Shown here in pieces: positions 42,938 to 56,000 of a DNA stretch of 64,000 bases. The first letter of the stretch is position 1, and every line of letters starts with the position of its first letter. Origin of the DNA: Tillandsia leiboldiana. Its lineage: Eukaryota; Streptophyta; Magnoliopsida; Poales; Bromeliaceae. The position numbers and the translations under genes were made by a program. The notes beneath the pieces are model-generated. The model ran no database searches, was not told the origin of the DNA, and saw only the letters and a program-made list of their open reading frames with translations. Location of the stretch: the NCBI GenBank assembly GCA_029204045.2, contig CM055081.1, positions 4,748,812 through 4,812,811 on the forward strand, given 5' to 3'.

Positions 42938-44520
42938 ATGGCACCACGTAGGGAGACTCGACTGACGCAACTCGAGCCGGGAGAGAGCTCCGGGTCGAAT
43001 GAAGTATGTGAGTTACAGGAGCATGTGGCCGCGCTTATCGGCGTGGTCCAGCAGCCGGCGAAAGCCTCTCACCGACAGGAGGAGGCTTCTTGCCGACAGG
43101 AGGAGGTTTCCCGTAGGCAGGAGAAAGCGTTCCGGCACCAAGAGGAGACGTCGAGGTGACAGGCGGAGCAGATCGAGAGGCTCCAAGAGATTATGGCGCA
43201 GTAAGCTAAGGCAAATGGTGCACGAGTGCATAGCATCACCGCACGTGGGGGCGACAACGGAAGGGGAGGCGGTGGCGACCAAGCCTGTGACGGAGCGCCC
43301 TGCGTCATCCATTGGTGTCACGAGGGAGATGCCCCAGCGGGTCAACTGGGAGGCATCTGATGCCGAGTATGCGGCCCAGAAGGCGGAACAGGATAGGGCG
43401 ATAGAGAGCCTCGCCAACTTCCAAAAATTCCATCCACTTACCTTCAGCGGAGAGGGTTTAGACCCTATGATCATGGAGTCGTGGGTCGACTCCATGGAGA
43501 AGTTGTTCCTAAACCTGCGAGTGCCGGATCGGGACCGAGTCATGTTGGCGGTCCCCCTCCTCGACAATATGGCACACTATTGGTGGAAGACGGAGCTCGA
43601 AAGGCGGACTGATGCCGCCTTACCTAAACCGACATGGGAGGAGTTTCAGGGACTCCTTTTTGCTACATACTTTCCCGACTGCGCCAAACAGCAAATGGAG
43701 GAAAATTTCAAGAATCTTCGGTAGGGGAGTCGCTCCGTTCAAGAGTATGAGTGCGAGTTCTTCTGCATTGTCAGCTGCCTTCCCTTCATCGTGCGCAGTG
43801 AGTGGGATAAAATGCGATGTTTTGAGCGAGGCCTTCGACCCGGCATTTATTCGAAGGTCCAATTGCTGAACATTGCGACTTACAGAGAGCTGGTGGATAG
43901 ATCTCGTCTTGTGGAGCGAGGCCTTCGAATAAATGCGATGTTTTGAGCGAGGCCTTCGAATAAATGCGCAGTGAGTGGGATAAAATGCGATGTTTTGAGC
44001 GAGGCCTTCGACCCGGCATTTATTCGAAGGTCCAATTGCTGAACATTGCGACTTACAGAGAGCTGGTGGATAGATCCCGTCTTGTGGAGCGGGGTGAGAC
44101 TGATGCGCCGAGAGCGCGAGGCCTTCGAGAAAGGCAAAGGAAAGGGGAAGATGAGGCACCAAGGTGTCTCTTGGGGTTAGATCGACTACAGACGGCCCCC
44201 TAAGCATCAGTGACAGCATCACCATTCTCGGGGGTTCCGACAACCCACGACCCTCGAGAGGTGTGTAATTTGTGGTGGACCCCACCGACCGACGCAGTGC
44301 TAGGAGCGCCAAGGGAGGTGCTATCGGTGTGGCCTGCCGGGTCACATGGCTTTGGAGTGCTACAGGGGCGCGCATCCAGCCCCGGCCGCAGCGATGATCC
44401 AGGGTGCCCTAAGGCAGCACCAAAAGATTGTACCGGCCCTACCTGGCGTACGACCAGCTGCACCATAGCAGCCACCGAGTGGGCGGGTTTTTGCCACTCA
44501 GGTGGTGGAGGAGCTGACCT
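42938..44520 (+). pseudogene. gag: gypsy Gag remnant
   Basis: The ATG at 42938 opens 'MAPRRETRLTQL' and runs to a stop at 43157. The retrotransposon gag domain continues in another frame: 'FQKFHPLTFSGEGLDPMIMESW', 'MEKLFLNLRVPDRDRVMLAVPLL', 'YWWKTELERR', 'WEEFQGLLFATYFP', to a stop at 43722. Beyond that a unit of about 110 bp occurs twice (43793-43903, 43965-44075), and a zinc-knuckle trace ('cggtgtggcctgccgggtcacatg') lies at 44327. Frame is lost several times. Confidence 0.82.
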
Positions 44521-44605
44521 TTGCCGACATCATGGCAGGTATAATTTTTATTAATAATACTCGATATAGTGTACATCGCATTCATTCATAAGTAGATCCT
44601 TTGCC

Positions 44606-47600
44606 ATGACACACGGTCTAGATGTACTCAAATCCATGAATGCTACGACGACACAAGTGCCAGAGCATTTCTTTGAGGTCACAGAGTATTGTCTCGCCTA
44701 TCCCGTGCGGATAAGCGATTGGCTCATGAAAGTGGACTTTATGGTCCTGGGGCATCTAGGGGACTTTGATGCAGTTTTGGGAATGGACTGGCTCTCCAAG
44801 TATTACGCCACTATCAATTGCGAGAGGCGAGTTATCACCTTTCGGGAACGGGGCAAAAGGAATTCATCTTCAAGGCATGTAGGAGCTCATTATTTGCCTT
44901 GACGATTTTCGCGTCCCAAGCAAAAAAGTTGATCAGCAGAGGATGTGTGGCCTATTTGGCCACCGTTGTAGAAGAGCGCAAGGAGAAGCCGACAGTGGAA
45001 AGTATTCCAATGGCGCGGAAGTACCTTGATGTGTTTCTCGCGGAATTGCCGGGCATGCCGGAGGATCGGAAGATCGAGTCCATTATAGACTTGGTTCCCG
45101 GGACAACTCCAGTTTCTAAAGCACCCAATAGAATGGCCCCGGCTGAGTTGAAGGAGCTTAAGGCTCAGTTACAGGACTTGTTGGACAAGGGCTTCATTAG
45201 GCTCACTGTGTCTCCTTGGGGAGCTCCAGTCTTGTTCGTGAAGGAAAAGGACGGGTCGTTACGGCTGTGTGTAGATTATCGAAAACTCAGCAAGTTGACG
45301 ATTAAGAACCGATATCCACTGCCGAAGATTGATGATCTATTCGACCAATCGCAAGGTTCCCGGGTATTTTCGAAGATTAATCTTCAATGGGGATACAATC
45401 AATTAAAGATTAAACCGGAGGATGTTCATAAGACGGCTTTTAGGATGCGATATGGACACTACAAATTCACGGTAATGCCGTTTGGGTTGACCAATGCCTC
45501 GGCAGCATTCATGGATTTAATAAATTGCGTCTTCCAACCATTCCTAGACCGATTTGTCGTGGTCTTCATTGACAACATTTTGCTCTACTCTCGAAGTGAC
45601 AGTGAGCACGAGGAGCACATTCGACAGGTATTGCAAGTGCTTTGGGAGCGGGGTCTATTCGCGAAGTTGAAGAAATGCGAATTTTGGCTTCGGAAAGTGG
45701 CTTTCCTTGGTCATGTGATCTCAGGAGCTGGGGTGTCAGTGGACTCCAAGAAAACTGAAGCAGTTAGAGATTGGCCCCGACTAACCAACATTACCGAAGT
45801 CCGCAGTTTTGTCGGGCTTGCGGGGTATTATAGACGGTTCGTGGAAAGGTTCTCCAAAATTACCGCTCCACTTACCGGCCTCACAAAGAAAGAGGCAAAG
45901 TTCATTTGGAGTGATGAATGTAAGAAGAGCTTCCAATTGCTCAAGGACAAGTCGACATCAGCTCCAATCCTCGCTTTACCTACGGCGGGGAAAAGTTTTG
46001 TGGTGTTTAGTGATGCATCGGGGAGTGGTTTGGGGTGCGTGCTTATGCAAGAAGGGAAGGTTATAACTTATGCCTCCCAACAGTTGAAGAGCTATGAAAA
46101 GAACTACCCTACCCACAACCTCGAGCTCGCCGTGGTGATATTTGCATTAAAGCTATGGCGACATTATTTATATGGCGAGCATTGTGAGATCTACACGAAT
46201 CACAAAAGCCTCAAGTACCTGTTTACCCAGAAGGAATTGAATCTGAGGCAGCGTCGGTGGCTGGAGCTATTAAAGGACTACGATGTTAGTATCCTATACC
46301 ACTCGGGAAAGCAAATGTGGTGGCCGACGCTTTAAGCAAAAAGTTCATGGAAAACCTCGCCATGATCATCACCGATCAGTTCCCGTTGAAAGCAGAAATT
46401 TGATGGTTTGGATTGGAAGTTGTGGCTTCCGACTCACCCGCGACACTTATGACGCTTAGAGTGCAACCCACCTTATTGGAGAAAATCAAAGAAAAGCAAG
46501 CTATTGATGAGAAGCTCCAAAAGGTGCGGTCTGATATTGAGGACGGGCGCGCGGTGGATTTTAGTGTGGACTCTAAGGGAGTCTTGAAATTTCGGGGTCA
46601 GGTGTGTATACCTAGCGACGAGGACGTTCTCGATGAAGTCCTCCAAGAAGCACAGTGATCGCTGTATATAATCCACCCCGATGGAACCAAGATGTACAAG
46701 AATTTGAGGACACATTTTTGGTGGGCGGGTATGAAGAAAGATGTTGGGCGCGTTGTGGCTAAATGCCTAGTGTGCCAATAGGTTAAAGCTGAACATCGAC
46801 TTCCGGCGGGCAAACTTCGAAGCCTACCAGTACCCGTTTGGAAGTGGGAGAATATCGCGATGGACTTCATCGTGGGCTTGCCTAGATCTCAAACGGGCCA
46901 CGACGCGATATGGGTGGTGGTGGAAAGATTGACCAAGGTAGCACATTTCTCGCCAATCCACACCATGTGGTCGAGGGACAAATTGGCGCAGATGTACATT
47001 GATGAGATCATGCGCCTTCATAGAGTGCACGTTTCTATAGTGTCGGATCGAGGTCTCTGGTTCGTTTCACAATTTTGGAGTTTTCACGGGACTCTGGGGA
47101 CGCCTAGACATTACCACAGCATATCACCCTCAGAGTGATGGGCAATCGGAGAAGACCAATCAAATTCTCGAGGATATGTTGCGGGCGTGTGTATTGGATT
47201 ATGGCGCCGGGTCGCAGCAGTATTTGCCTATGGCGGAATTTGCCTACAACAATAGTTACTAGGCCAGTATCAAGATGACACCTTTCGAAGCGTTGTATGG
47301 CAGGAAATGCCGATCTCCGTTACATTGGAGTGAAGTCGGTGAAAGATTAACCTTGGGCCCAGATGTGTTACAGGACGCCGAGGAGAAAGTAAGAGTTGCG
47401 TGTCAACGAGTAGTGACGGCACAAAGCCAGCAAAAGAGTTATGATGACAAAAGGCGATGTGATTTGAAATTCAGCGTCGGGGATCATGTGTTTCTTAAGG
47501 CGTCACCTTCAAAGGGCATAGTGCGATTTGGAATGCAGGGAAAGATGCACCCTCGCTTTATTGGCCCTTATGAGGTATTGGAGCGGGTCGGTCCGGTAGC

Positions 47601-47900
47601 TTATAGAGTGGCATTGCCTCCGGAATTAGCGGGAGTACACAATGTGTTCCACGTATCTCAACTCCGCTAGTATGTGCACGACCCGGCTTATGTGATCGAC
47701 TACCCACCGTCGAATCTACGAGAAGACTTGAGCTATGATGAGTACCCGTGAAAAATAGTCGATCGGCAGGAGAAGAAATTAAAGAACCATTCCATCACAT
47801 ACATGAAGGTGCTGTGGACTAACAATAGTGAGCGAGAGGCTACTTGGGAGCTCGAGAGCATGATGAGGGAGTGGCATCCTCATCTTTTTGAGGAATAAGC
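44606..47900 (+). pseudogene. pol: gypsy Pol remnant: protease, RT, RNase H, integrase, chromodomain
   Basis: 44606-44902 is the protease region ('[16 protein letters not shown]'); the active-site DTG/DSG is not seen. 44818-46335 holds reverse transcriptase and RNase H with otherwise good motifs ('[14 protein letters not shown]', '[13 protein letters not shown]', 'GLAGYYRRF'). Three expected aspartates are asparagine: 'FSKINL' for FSKIDL, 'FIDNIL' for YIDDIL, and 'TNHKSLKY' for TDHKSLKY. A one-base loss near 46310 shifts frame at 'HSGK'. Integrase text follows (46860-47670: 'MDFIVGLPRSQTGHDAIWVVVERL', 'MTPFEALYGRKCRSP', 'VHNVFHVSQLR') with stops at 46656, 47140 and 47263. A chromodomain-like tail ends at about 47898. 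Confidence 0.88.
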
Positions 47901-47940
47901 GAAGGTATGCAAGTTTTAGTTTCATTGACGAAACTTCTAT

Positions 47941-47953
47941 AAGGAGGGAGGGA
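47941..47953 (+). other. Polypurine tract
   Basis: aaggagggaggga directly before the 3' LTR start (tgtagtgctcc). Confidence 0.8.
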
Positions 47954-50136
47954 TGTAGTGCTCCAGCTATCGCTAAAGTAGCAAAGTGCGAGTAAGTCAC
48001 TCTAAACATGTTTTAAAACATGATAAAAATAAATTAGAACAAGTTTGTTTCGAAGCAAAAGGTGTTCAGACTAAAAGTGAGTTGGAAACGGGATTTAAAA
48101 TGAGTTCCGAATTGAAAATCAGCTTAAAAAAGACTCCGGTATAGTAAGAGTAGTTGTGGGTATGTTAGAAATGAATTCCGAGCACGTCGGAATGATTCCG
48201 TGGGGTTTAGGACCTCGTAGAGCGAAAACACATTTTTCGAGGAGATGAAAATGTGAGATTTTGACCTTCGGAGTTCGAACCTCTTTGGGAAAGTTCGAAC
48301 CTTTTTAAAAGGTCCCCTAAAAAGGTCCCCACCGTGTACAGAAAGGAACGGACTGCCTTGGTGGGCTGAAAACAAACGTTCGGGATCCTAACTTTTTCGA
48401 GAAAAAGGATCGGACCTTCTTCGCACATAGTGTTTTGGACGTTCGGGGACCGGACCTTCTCGGGGAAAAAGTCCGGACCTTCGCAGGCCTGTCAGTGAGA
48501 GGGTGGCATTTTCGTGATTTCTGAAGTGGGGCCGAGTATATAAGTTGGGGGACTTCTTCCCCAACTTGAGAACACCTCTTTCTACCCTCACTCCCTTTCT
48601 CTCTCCTCTCTTTCTCTCTCTAGCAAAGAGGAGGACCCAAGCTTGGAAAAACACCATTTTAGGGTTTTAATCTCTTTTGAAGCCACAGATCGGAAGAGGA
48701 TCATTAGGAGTGCATCTTAGGAGGTAGAGAAATCTCTCCCAACCTCTCTTAAGCAAGAAATCAAGATGTTAGTTTTTAGGATTTTTGTAAAACTTGGGAA
48801 TTTTGGATTTTTGACCTCCAAAGAGATTTTTAATGACCTCTTTTGGTTTTTAATCCATGCTTTATGGGTTATCTTGGAGGTTTAAGAGACCGAACCACCT
48901 CTCTTCTGAAGAAACACTTGAGATGGGGGATTCTTCTGAAAAAGGGTGATCTCTCCCCATTTTCTTTGTTTTTTCATTTATAAGTATGATAGAAAAGATA
49001 GTAGTGTAATGCGTTAATGATTTTTTAGAAATTAGGGTTTAGCCCTGAAAAGAGAGTTATGCTAAACCTTGTATAGGTTGTTCTTGCATGTGTTTGCATG
49101 GCATTTGACTTAGGAGAAAATCTAGGTTAAGAGTTTTAGATGAGTGGCATGAAATTTAGGAGATAACTCTAAGCAAATAAGTGGCATTGTCTTAAGGAAA
49201 AACCTAAGGTTGAATGATAGAGTTATCGACATAGAGTTCATGAACTCTAAGGTTAAGTGTTTGGTTGAGGTTGGTGTTATGGCAATTAGTAACTCTAGAG
49301 CCGTGGTCTTAGGGTAATTATGCAAACTTGAGCAAATGTAATAATTCCAACCCAATGAGTGGTCCAAGGTACATCATGGCTAACCTAGAGTCTATGACCT
49401 AGGGTAAAAAATGAAAGAAAGAGGCAAAAGATAAAAAAGCAAAAGAAGCTAAAAGTGAAAGAGAATGAGATTAAATGACACCCTCGGATGGGACGCCTAT
49501 CAGTTGGTAGCATGACTACCCGGGTTGGAATCCATTGGTACTAGGTACATTCGAGTGGTACGACAAAAAGGCGCCTTTGGGTCAAAAGGCCCACCCACGG
49601 TAGCATGACTACGTTGGTTCGATTCCATCTGGTGAGATACTTCCAAAAGGCCGAGGAACTAAATGAAAATACAAGTAGCTAAAGAGCTAAGAGAAAACTT
49701 AAAATGGCTAAACAGTTAAATAAGAGTGCCAAGTGACTAAAGAGCTAAAAAGAAGTATAAAGTGGCTAAAGAATTAAAAGAAAGAGTAAAGTGGTCAAGT
49801 TGGCCGGATTAGATGTGACTCTCTTTTATAGTTGCATAGTGGCCGAGTCATGACATAGTGGCATATTACATGAGCATGATAGTAGAGTAGCAGTTCTTAT
49901 TTCAGCATACTAGTTAGCATTTATCGCTTTCCATATATGTATATATCTTGCTATTATTGCTTCCATTGGACCAAGCAGTGTAGAACATATTTTCTCGGTA
50001 GTTGAACCCACTAGGAACTATTCGTAGTTCTCACACCCTTGGGTGACCATTTTTGCAGATCCAGGCAGCTCTGGCGAGGCACGGGGCAGGGGCAAGAGCC
50101 TAGTTTAGCGACCTAGCAGGTCTAGCGTCGTCAGCA
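47954..50136 (+). repeat. 3' LTR of the gypsy element, end missing
   Basis: Follows the 5' LTR base by base with scattered changes until 'gtcgtcagc', where the 5' LTR continues 'gccggcaaatt...gtgaca'. Here unrelated sequence (acccctttttgg) begins. Confidence 0.88.
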
Positions 50137-50858
50137 CCCCTTTTTGGTTATTTTGAGTGAACATGTATGCGAGGAAAAAGATGTAATCATTTTAATACTT
50201 GTCTAATACATGTTGAGGGAAAAATGTAAATAACTTTATATTTGTAGTTCACTCATGTACTTATTCTTCCGCTTATTATATTAAATTGTTTTGTTTAAAT
50301 GAATGAAAGTTTTAGTTGATAGTTTCATACTCTGATATTGTATCTCATTATAAAAATGTGAGTTTATAATTTATTTTTTATTTTGTTATTTAAATTCGGA
50401 TTCAAATTTATATTGTAAAATAAAACTCTCTATTCAAATTATGTACTTAAATTTAAATTATTTTTGAATTCAGATTTTAAGTTTCATTGAATAAACTAAA
50501 TTTTTTTTTATAAATTTGTTATTATAAAATTAAGAATATCATTATGAAAATTGACTAATATACCCTTTACATCATTATTCATTATTCATTATTTAATATA
50601 GAGGTAAAATTTTGATTTGAAATATAGTATTTTAAAGAAATTCAAATTTACCACAAATAATTTATAATAAATTGTACAATTAAAAGTTGAGTTCAAATTT
50701 GAATCAAATTATAAAACTTGAGTTCAAATTTGAATCTAATTAGAGATTTGAAAATTAATAAAACAAAATGTATATTTGTAATTATACATGCTTACCAACG
50801 AAGAGGTGAGGAGAGACAAAACCACCAAACTTATTTATAATAATAATAATAATAATAA

Positions 50859-50948
<90 letters not shown>

Positions 50949-51600
50949 CACATTCACATTGGATGATTGGAATCAAAGCTCAAAATTAAAAGAAATATAG
51001 TTTAAAAAAATATAATTATCTTGCATTATTATTGAACTAAAACTTTAAATTTCAATTTTAATTTGAATCCACTATCTACCATTTGTAATTTAACTAAAAA
51101 TTTAAATTTAGATGTGGGTTCACAATTTAAACTTAAAATTTTAATTTTAATTTGAATAAACACTTTTTAAAAGTTTAGTACTCAAAATCAAATTAAATAA
51201 TTGAATTAAAAATTCCATTCGAGTACAAACCAAAATCCAAATTTGAAATTCCAACACACAATTTGCACTTACCTATTAATTCAATTTCAACGATAAGAAA
51301 TAAAACCAAAATCCAAGTCCAAAATAGAAAATGGAGTGGTATTTGGAACGGAGATACATGTATGTGCCCTTACCGTCTGGCAAACAAACACGCCGAATAA
51401 GTGCCACAAGGTCAAATTTTTGAGCGGTCAAAATAGGAGGAACAAAGTGCAAAAAAGTACTTAAGTTTTCAATATTTTAGCCTGACGAGTACTACTACTA
51501 CAGTAGTAAGAAATATCCTTTAATACATGTTAGTACATCAACACCTAAATACTATCATCAGTGACCTTCCAACAAAAAGGGGCGCACAAAAACTTACCCA
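50137..51600. other. AT-rich intergenic region
   Basis: No gene seen. Contains (aat)n at 50839-50858 and the (AT)n run that follows it, then 'aatttaaa(c)tt' style sequence up to the F-box 3' flank. Confidence 0.5.
50865..50944. repeat. (AT)n microsatellite
   Basis: 80 bp of AT dinucleotides, preceded by (AAT)n. Confidence 0.97.
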
Positions 51601-51628
51601 TCATCAGTCCACATTTTTTTAACCACAT

Positions 51629-52768
51629 CTATGGAACTGGAACGATACTCTCCTCACAAGCAAAAGGTCTTGAATTAGTTAAGAGAAAAGGCTCAACATT
51701 GGGGAGCCTAATAATGGAGCTTGCATTGCTCTGTAGATCATGATAGACCCAGTCCATACTAAGTTCGCAGAATATGAGGATCTTGTCCTTATGGATGGCT
51801 ATAGCTATCATATCTTCGAGCCAATCAATAACTTTGATACATCGCATATCAAGACATACTTTAATTTTCCTGGAGTGGATATTGCTGCTCTTTCCTGCCC
51901 ACGTAGAGTTGTTATCATCAATCACATGCAAATCCAACACCGGGACACGCCAGTCGGCAAGACAAAGAGATCCCCAAAGCACTCCGAAGTACAAATACCG
52001 CTCCACTCCGGAAGGCTGCGGCGACCAACAAGAGGGAAGCTCGATACCCATAAACTCTTCTTTGCAGATGTCAAACCGAATAATGCATTCCAGGCCAGGG
52101 TGCTCGATAGTGGTCCAATATAAAGCTCCATTCATGTAAGCAGGTTTGTACCTTGAAAGTCGAAACCGAACAGCACCTTTATCTCTCCAAGATAGATCCT
52201 TCCCCAGAGTGAGAACCTCGCACCTTTGCTCGTGGCCATAGACTCGAACAACTTTATATTCGCCAGCCTCAACAGTGAAACCCAACCCCACATTAGGGAA
52301 AACAAACTCACCGTCATATAAACCCGGTTGATGGAAAGTGGCCTCTTTAAGAGCCCGGAACTTCCTAGTACATGGATTAGCCACATAAACATATCTTGCG
52401 CCGTAGAAGGAGATCAGACCACGGCATGCATTTGAAATACTGAAATCGCCTTCAACTTCAACAGGGATTGCGAATTTATTGTCAAGTATTACCCGGCCTC
52501 CATCCTCTGAGAATGAATATATACGAAGCGCATTCTGACCTAATTTATCATCCCATGCCAACCGAGTACTCATGACAAAAATTCTCAAGTTCTGGGCAGC
52601 ATGATCCCACCGCAGCTTGACAAAGTAAGGCATGCTTATCCATAAGTACCACTGCTTGCAGACGCAGCTGAATTGCAAGAGAGACTTTACAGGGAGTCTC
52701 TTCAGAATATCAAGCATGACATTCACAGGAAGGAGCCGGCAGGTGTCCATTATCATCTCCGTGTCCAT
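51629..52768 (-). CDS. F-box protein with F-box-associated (FBA) type C terminus
   Basis: Intronless coding region of 379 aa. I choose the ATG at 52768 (MDTEMIMDT); the frame is open a little further 5' but without an ATG. The F-box covers about residues 11-50 ('LPVNVMLDILKRLPVKSLLQ', 'CVCKQWY'). The rest follows the F-box-associated pattern: 'ISNACRGLISFYGARYVYVANPCTRKFRALKE', 'VGLGFTVEAGEYKVVRVY', 'GALYWTT', 'IIRFDICKEEF' and 'GSLCLADW'. F-box proteins recruit substrates to SCF ubiquitin ligases via SKP1; the substrate is unknown. An acceptor (gatgcag) at about 52808 and a donor-like gtacttt near 53423, both on the minus strand, suggest a 5' UTR intron of about 0.6 kb. That upstream region is shared with APC13. 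No frame damage. Confidence 0.88.
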   Translation of the reverse strand: MDTEMIMDTCRLLPVNVMLDILKRLPVKSLLQFSCVCKQWYLWISMPYFVKLRWDHAAQNLRIFVMSTRLAWDDKLGQNALRIYSFSEDGGRVILDNKFAIPVEVEGDFSISNACRGLISFYGARYVYVANPCTRKFRALKEATFHQPGLYDGEFVFPNVGLGFTVEAGEYKVVRVYGHEQRCEVLTLGKDLSWRDKGAVRFRLSRYKPAYMNGALYWTTIEHPGLECIIRFDICKEEFMGIELPSCWSPQPSGVERYLYFGVLWGSLCLADWRVPVLDLHVIDDNNSTWAGKSSNIHSRKIKVCLDMRCIKVIDWLEDMIAIAIHKDKILIFCELSMDWVYHDLQSNASSIIRLPNVEPFLLTNSRPFACEESIVPVP

Positions 52769-53060
52769 TGTCACCTCATGCAAGCTGCAGGTGACGAAAG
52801 ACAAGCTGCATCAGAGAAAATTTCATATAATTAAATACCATTAGATCTATTCCTTAGCTTATTTACAAGTCTCCTCATATATACAGGAGTACAAACTCCA
52901 ATAAAATGAATGCATTTTGCAACCCTACTGAAAGAAAGAAAGCACATAGATCACCTCGATCCAATTTCCCTTTAACTACCCCTACTGAAGTTTTTTCCTA
53001 CTACTATTAGAAGAAAAAAATCTGGGTGTGATTAATACTCTTAAGCGTGGGGATTTGCCA

Positions 53061-56000
53061 GAATTAATTTGTGCTTGCATACACAATAAAATTCATCTAT
53101 CGAAAAAGTACCCTCTCTCTCATAAAATTCAATCCCATACCATTCATTCTGAACAACAGATATTCAGAGTTAAATCAATTCACGTAATTTACAAACTGCT
53201 ACTCATAATGCTCCACAGAACAGAACTAAAACAAATGCTGGTTATTAGGAAATTTTGTATGCTCCACGGCGTTCACAGAAGAAAGCAACTGAAGAAACAA
53301 ATCTGGATGCATGATCATACATACGTTAATCCAGAGGAAAAGAGAGGAAGAAAATAGGAAATAAACCAAATATCAACGACTAATGTCTAAAAAAAAGTTA
53401 AAAGAAAAAAAAAAAAAAAGTACCGGAGAATCATAAGGGAGGTGGTGGTTCTACTTCAGGGGCAGTGGGGGATTTAGGGACAGGGAATTTATATGAGAGG
53501 TTTACCTAGCTACTAATATGTATTTTCGATTCTTGCTTAAAATTCATCTCATATTCCATTATTGAACAAGAAAGGAATCTACTCAAATTAAAATCTAGTA
53601 ACATGTACTATATAGTATATACCATGATTAGAAAGTATATTGAAATCGTCATGGAAACAAGGTAAATTTATCAACGGTTGGGATTCCTAAGGACATGAAG
53701 GAAGGCCCGAAGAAGAGATTGAGAGAATAACAGAGCGGCGGAGAGGTAACACCACGTTGGCATTGCCGGCTTGTGGAGTGGCGGAAGGGAGAGAGAGAAA
53801 GGGAGGTAGGGTTGGGCCTCTGTGAGAGAGCTAATTTGGAGGAGGTGGGATTGAGATGAAAATATTTGCAGTTAGGGTCTATGAATGGGTTTTTTTGCAG
53901 GGGTGAAACAGATTGGATACGGTCGGATATTGGACAACAATATCCGTATCCATTTTTTTTTCAAGATCCGAATCCGGATATGGATACGTGTCGGATGCTA
54001 AATTTTCATTATCCTATTCGCTAAATACGGATTAGGATATAGTCGGTTCTTTCTTCGGATTCGGATATGGATCATATTTGTATTCAAATAATAATACATA
54101 CTAGTATGCACATATGAATATGAACTAGAATTAGTAACAACATGATGAAAATAAATGAAAATCCCTTATCAAAGTAAATGCAATTTTAATACCAAACCCC
54201 AATATCTAATATCTTATTGACTAAAAGATAAGATTTAATAAATGTAATTTCAATATCAAAACAAAGAATACAAAAAAACCGCCTTCTTTCCCCAAAATAC
54301 ATATAAATTTTCCCCTTCTTCCAAAAATAAAAAGCAATTAAGCTTTCCTTATCTCCCCACACATCTTAGCAATCAAACAATTATAACAGAAAAAATCATA
54401 AATAAATAAATAAATAATCTACAAACAATTAAAACATTAAAAGCAAAAGCCATAAAAATCTAGACTATTAACATTACGACGTACCAATCTTTTATAAAAG
54501 ATGAAGAACTACAGATCCATTATTCTGAATATGATTTATAAGAAAATACATAAATCACTATCAATCAAACTAAAGTCATAAATAAACTAGTTACTAAAGT
54601 ATTTTTCTGCAAAAACTCCAGCCCTAACTACAGCAAAGCTCATAGAATTTTTTTTTTTTTAAAAAAAAAAAAAAAAACATCTAGAAATTTGAAAGCACCA
54701 TCACTCAAGTAACTCAAACAGGGAGGAGGGGAGGAACCTTAGCACAAGAAGAACAACTAGCGTGGATCCAACTAGAACTTTGGTGCTCTAAAAGGAGAAC
54801 AAACCCTAGATATCGCCACCACCTCCTCAATCTTGCCGTCCTGCTCGCGAGAGTGGGCCGACCGCGGTTCAGACCCGAAACGAGAGGAGGAAGAGAGAGT
54901 GTGAGAGAGCGGCGCCTAAGAGAGGGAAACCCTAGATATCGCCACCACGGCACCACCTCCCCATTGTCCTCGCCGCTCTCCTCGCGAGAGAGCGATCGAG
55001 CGGATGAGTGGGGTTTAGGGTTTCGCCGAGCGGTCCGGGTGAGGGAGCGCGGCGGGTTTCGGATTAGGAATTAGGAGAGAGCGACTGAGAGAGGGAAATG
55101 GGATATTGGATCTAGTTCTATTAAATAGTTTTGAATATCCTAATCCGCATCCGATTTTTTGAATATTTGAATGGTTTTGAGCTTTCTAAAATTAAATCCG
55201 TATCCAATTTCGATGGGATATAAATATATTTAATTCCAATGCAAATGAAATTGAATGTAGATGCTCATAAGGTCTTGATATTATTCAATCCGTTTTCACC
55301 CCTAGTTTTTCGTAATTAATATGTAATCAGATTTGGAAAGATTTTTGATGTAGCGAGTTCAGAGTCAGAGATGTTAATGAATACAAATATCTAAAATATT
55401 ATACGAACTTGTATTCGAACAGAATAGTTTAATCAATGTTAAAAATAAATAATATTCAAATTTTAAAAATATATACATTTTTTTTTTCTGATTGATCAAA
55501 ATAATTTTTTTCAGCTATAAAAAATTCATTTAAATATAATCGTGCACTTAAGAATTTACCATTGAAATTTTGGGGTATATAACCATATTTTAAAAAGCGA
55601 TGGTCAAATTTGAAAATTTTGAATAATATAGTAAAGGTTATATAAGCAAAAGCTCTACAAAAAAAATAAAAATATGATGGATTCCAGAGCGCATATGATT
55701 TTTTCTTTTTTGTACTCGGCTTGAACACGAACTCGAACCGATTTTATATTATATATTATATAAATATTTGAATTTGTATTTTGAAATTTTTGTTTTGATT
55801 ATGATATATTTTGAAATTTGGTAAAAAAAAATTGATTGTTTTTGGACTTAGATTTTCGACTTTAAGTTTTCAGGTTTGGTTTCAAATTTTGATTTTTTTT
55901 TGTCAAATTTTGGTTTGAATATAAATTTTTCAAAATTGGACAATTTTAGGTTCGATAGTCGGGTTCGGAATTAAATTTTTAAAAATTTGTCCCAAACAAG

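Larger units (their letters stand above)
40386..50136 (+). mobile_element. Degenerate Ty3/gypsy chromovirus-type element (Tekay/Del)
   Basis: LTRs of 2.2 kb (40386-42593; 47954-50136, the last about 40-60 bp missing) enclose gag and pol in the order gag, protease, reverse transcriptase, RNase H, integrase, chromodomain. Numerous frameshifts and stops, plus lost catalytic residues, make it inactive. The truncated right end hides the target duplication. A related LTR fragment lies at 25705-26857. Confidence 0.9.

Noticed and set aside
42999..44554. Minus-strand ORFs of 184 and 251 codons
   Set aside because: They lie antisense to gypsy gag and have no domain; compositional shadows.
51740..52139. 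Plus-strand ORFs of 121-127 codons
   Set aside because: Antisense shadows of the F-box gene.
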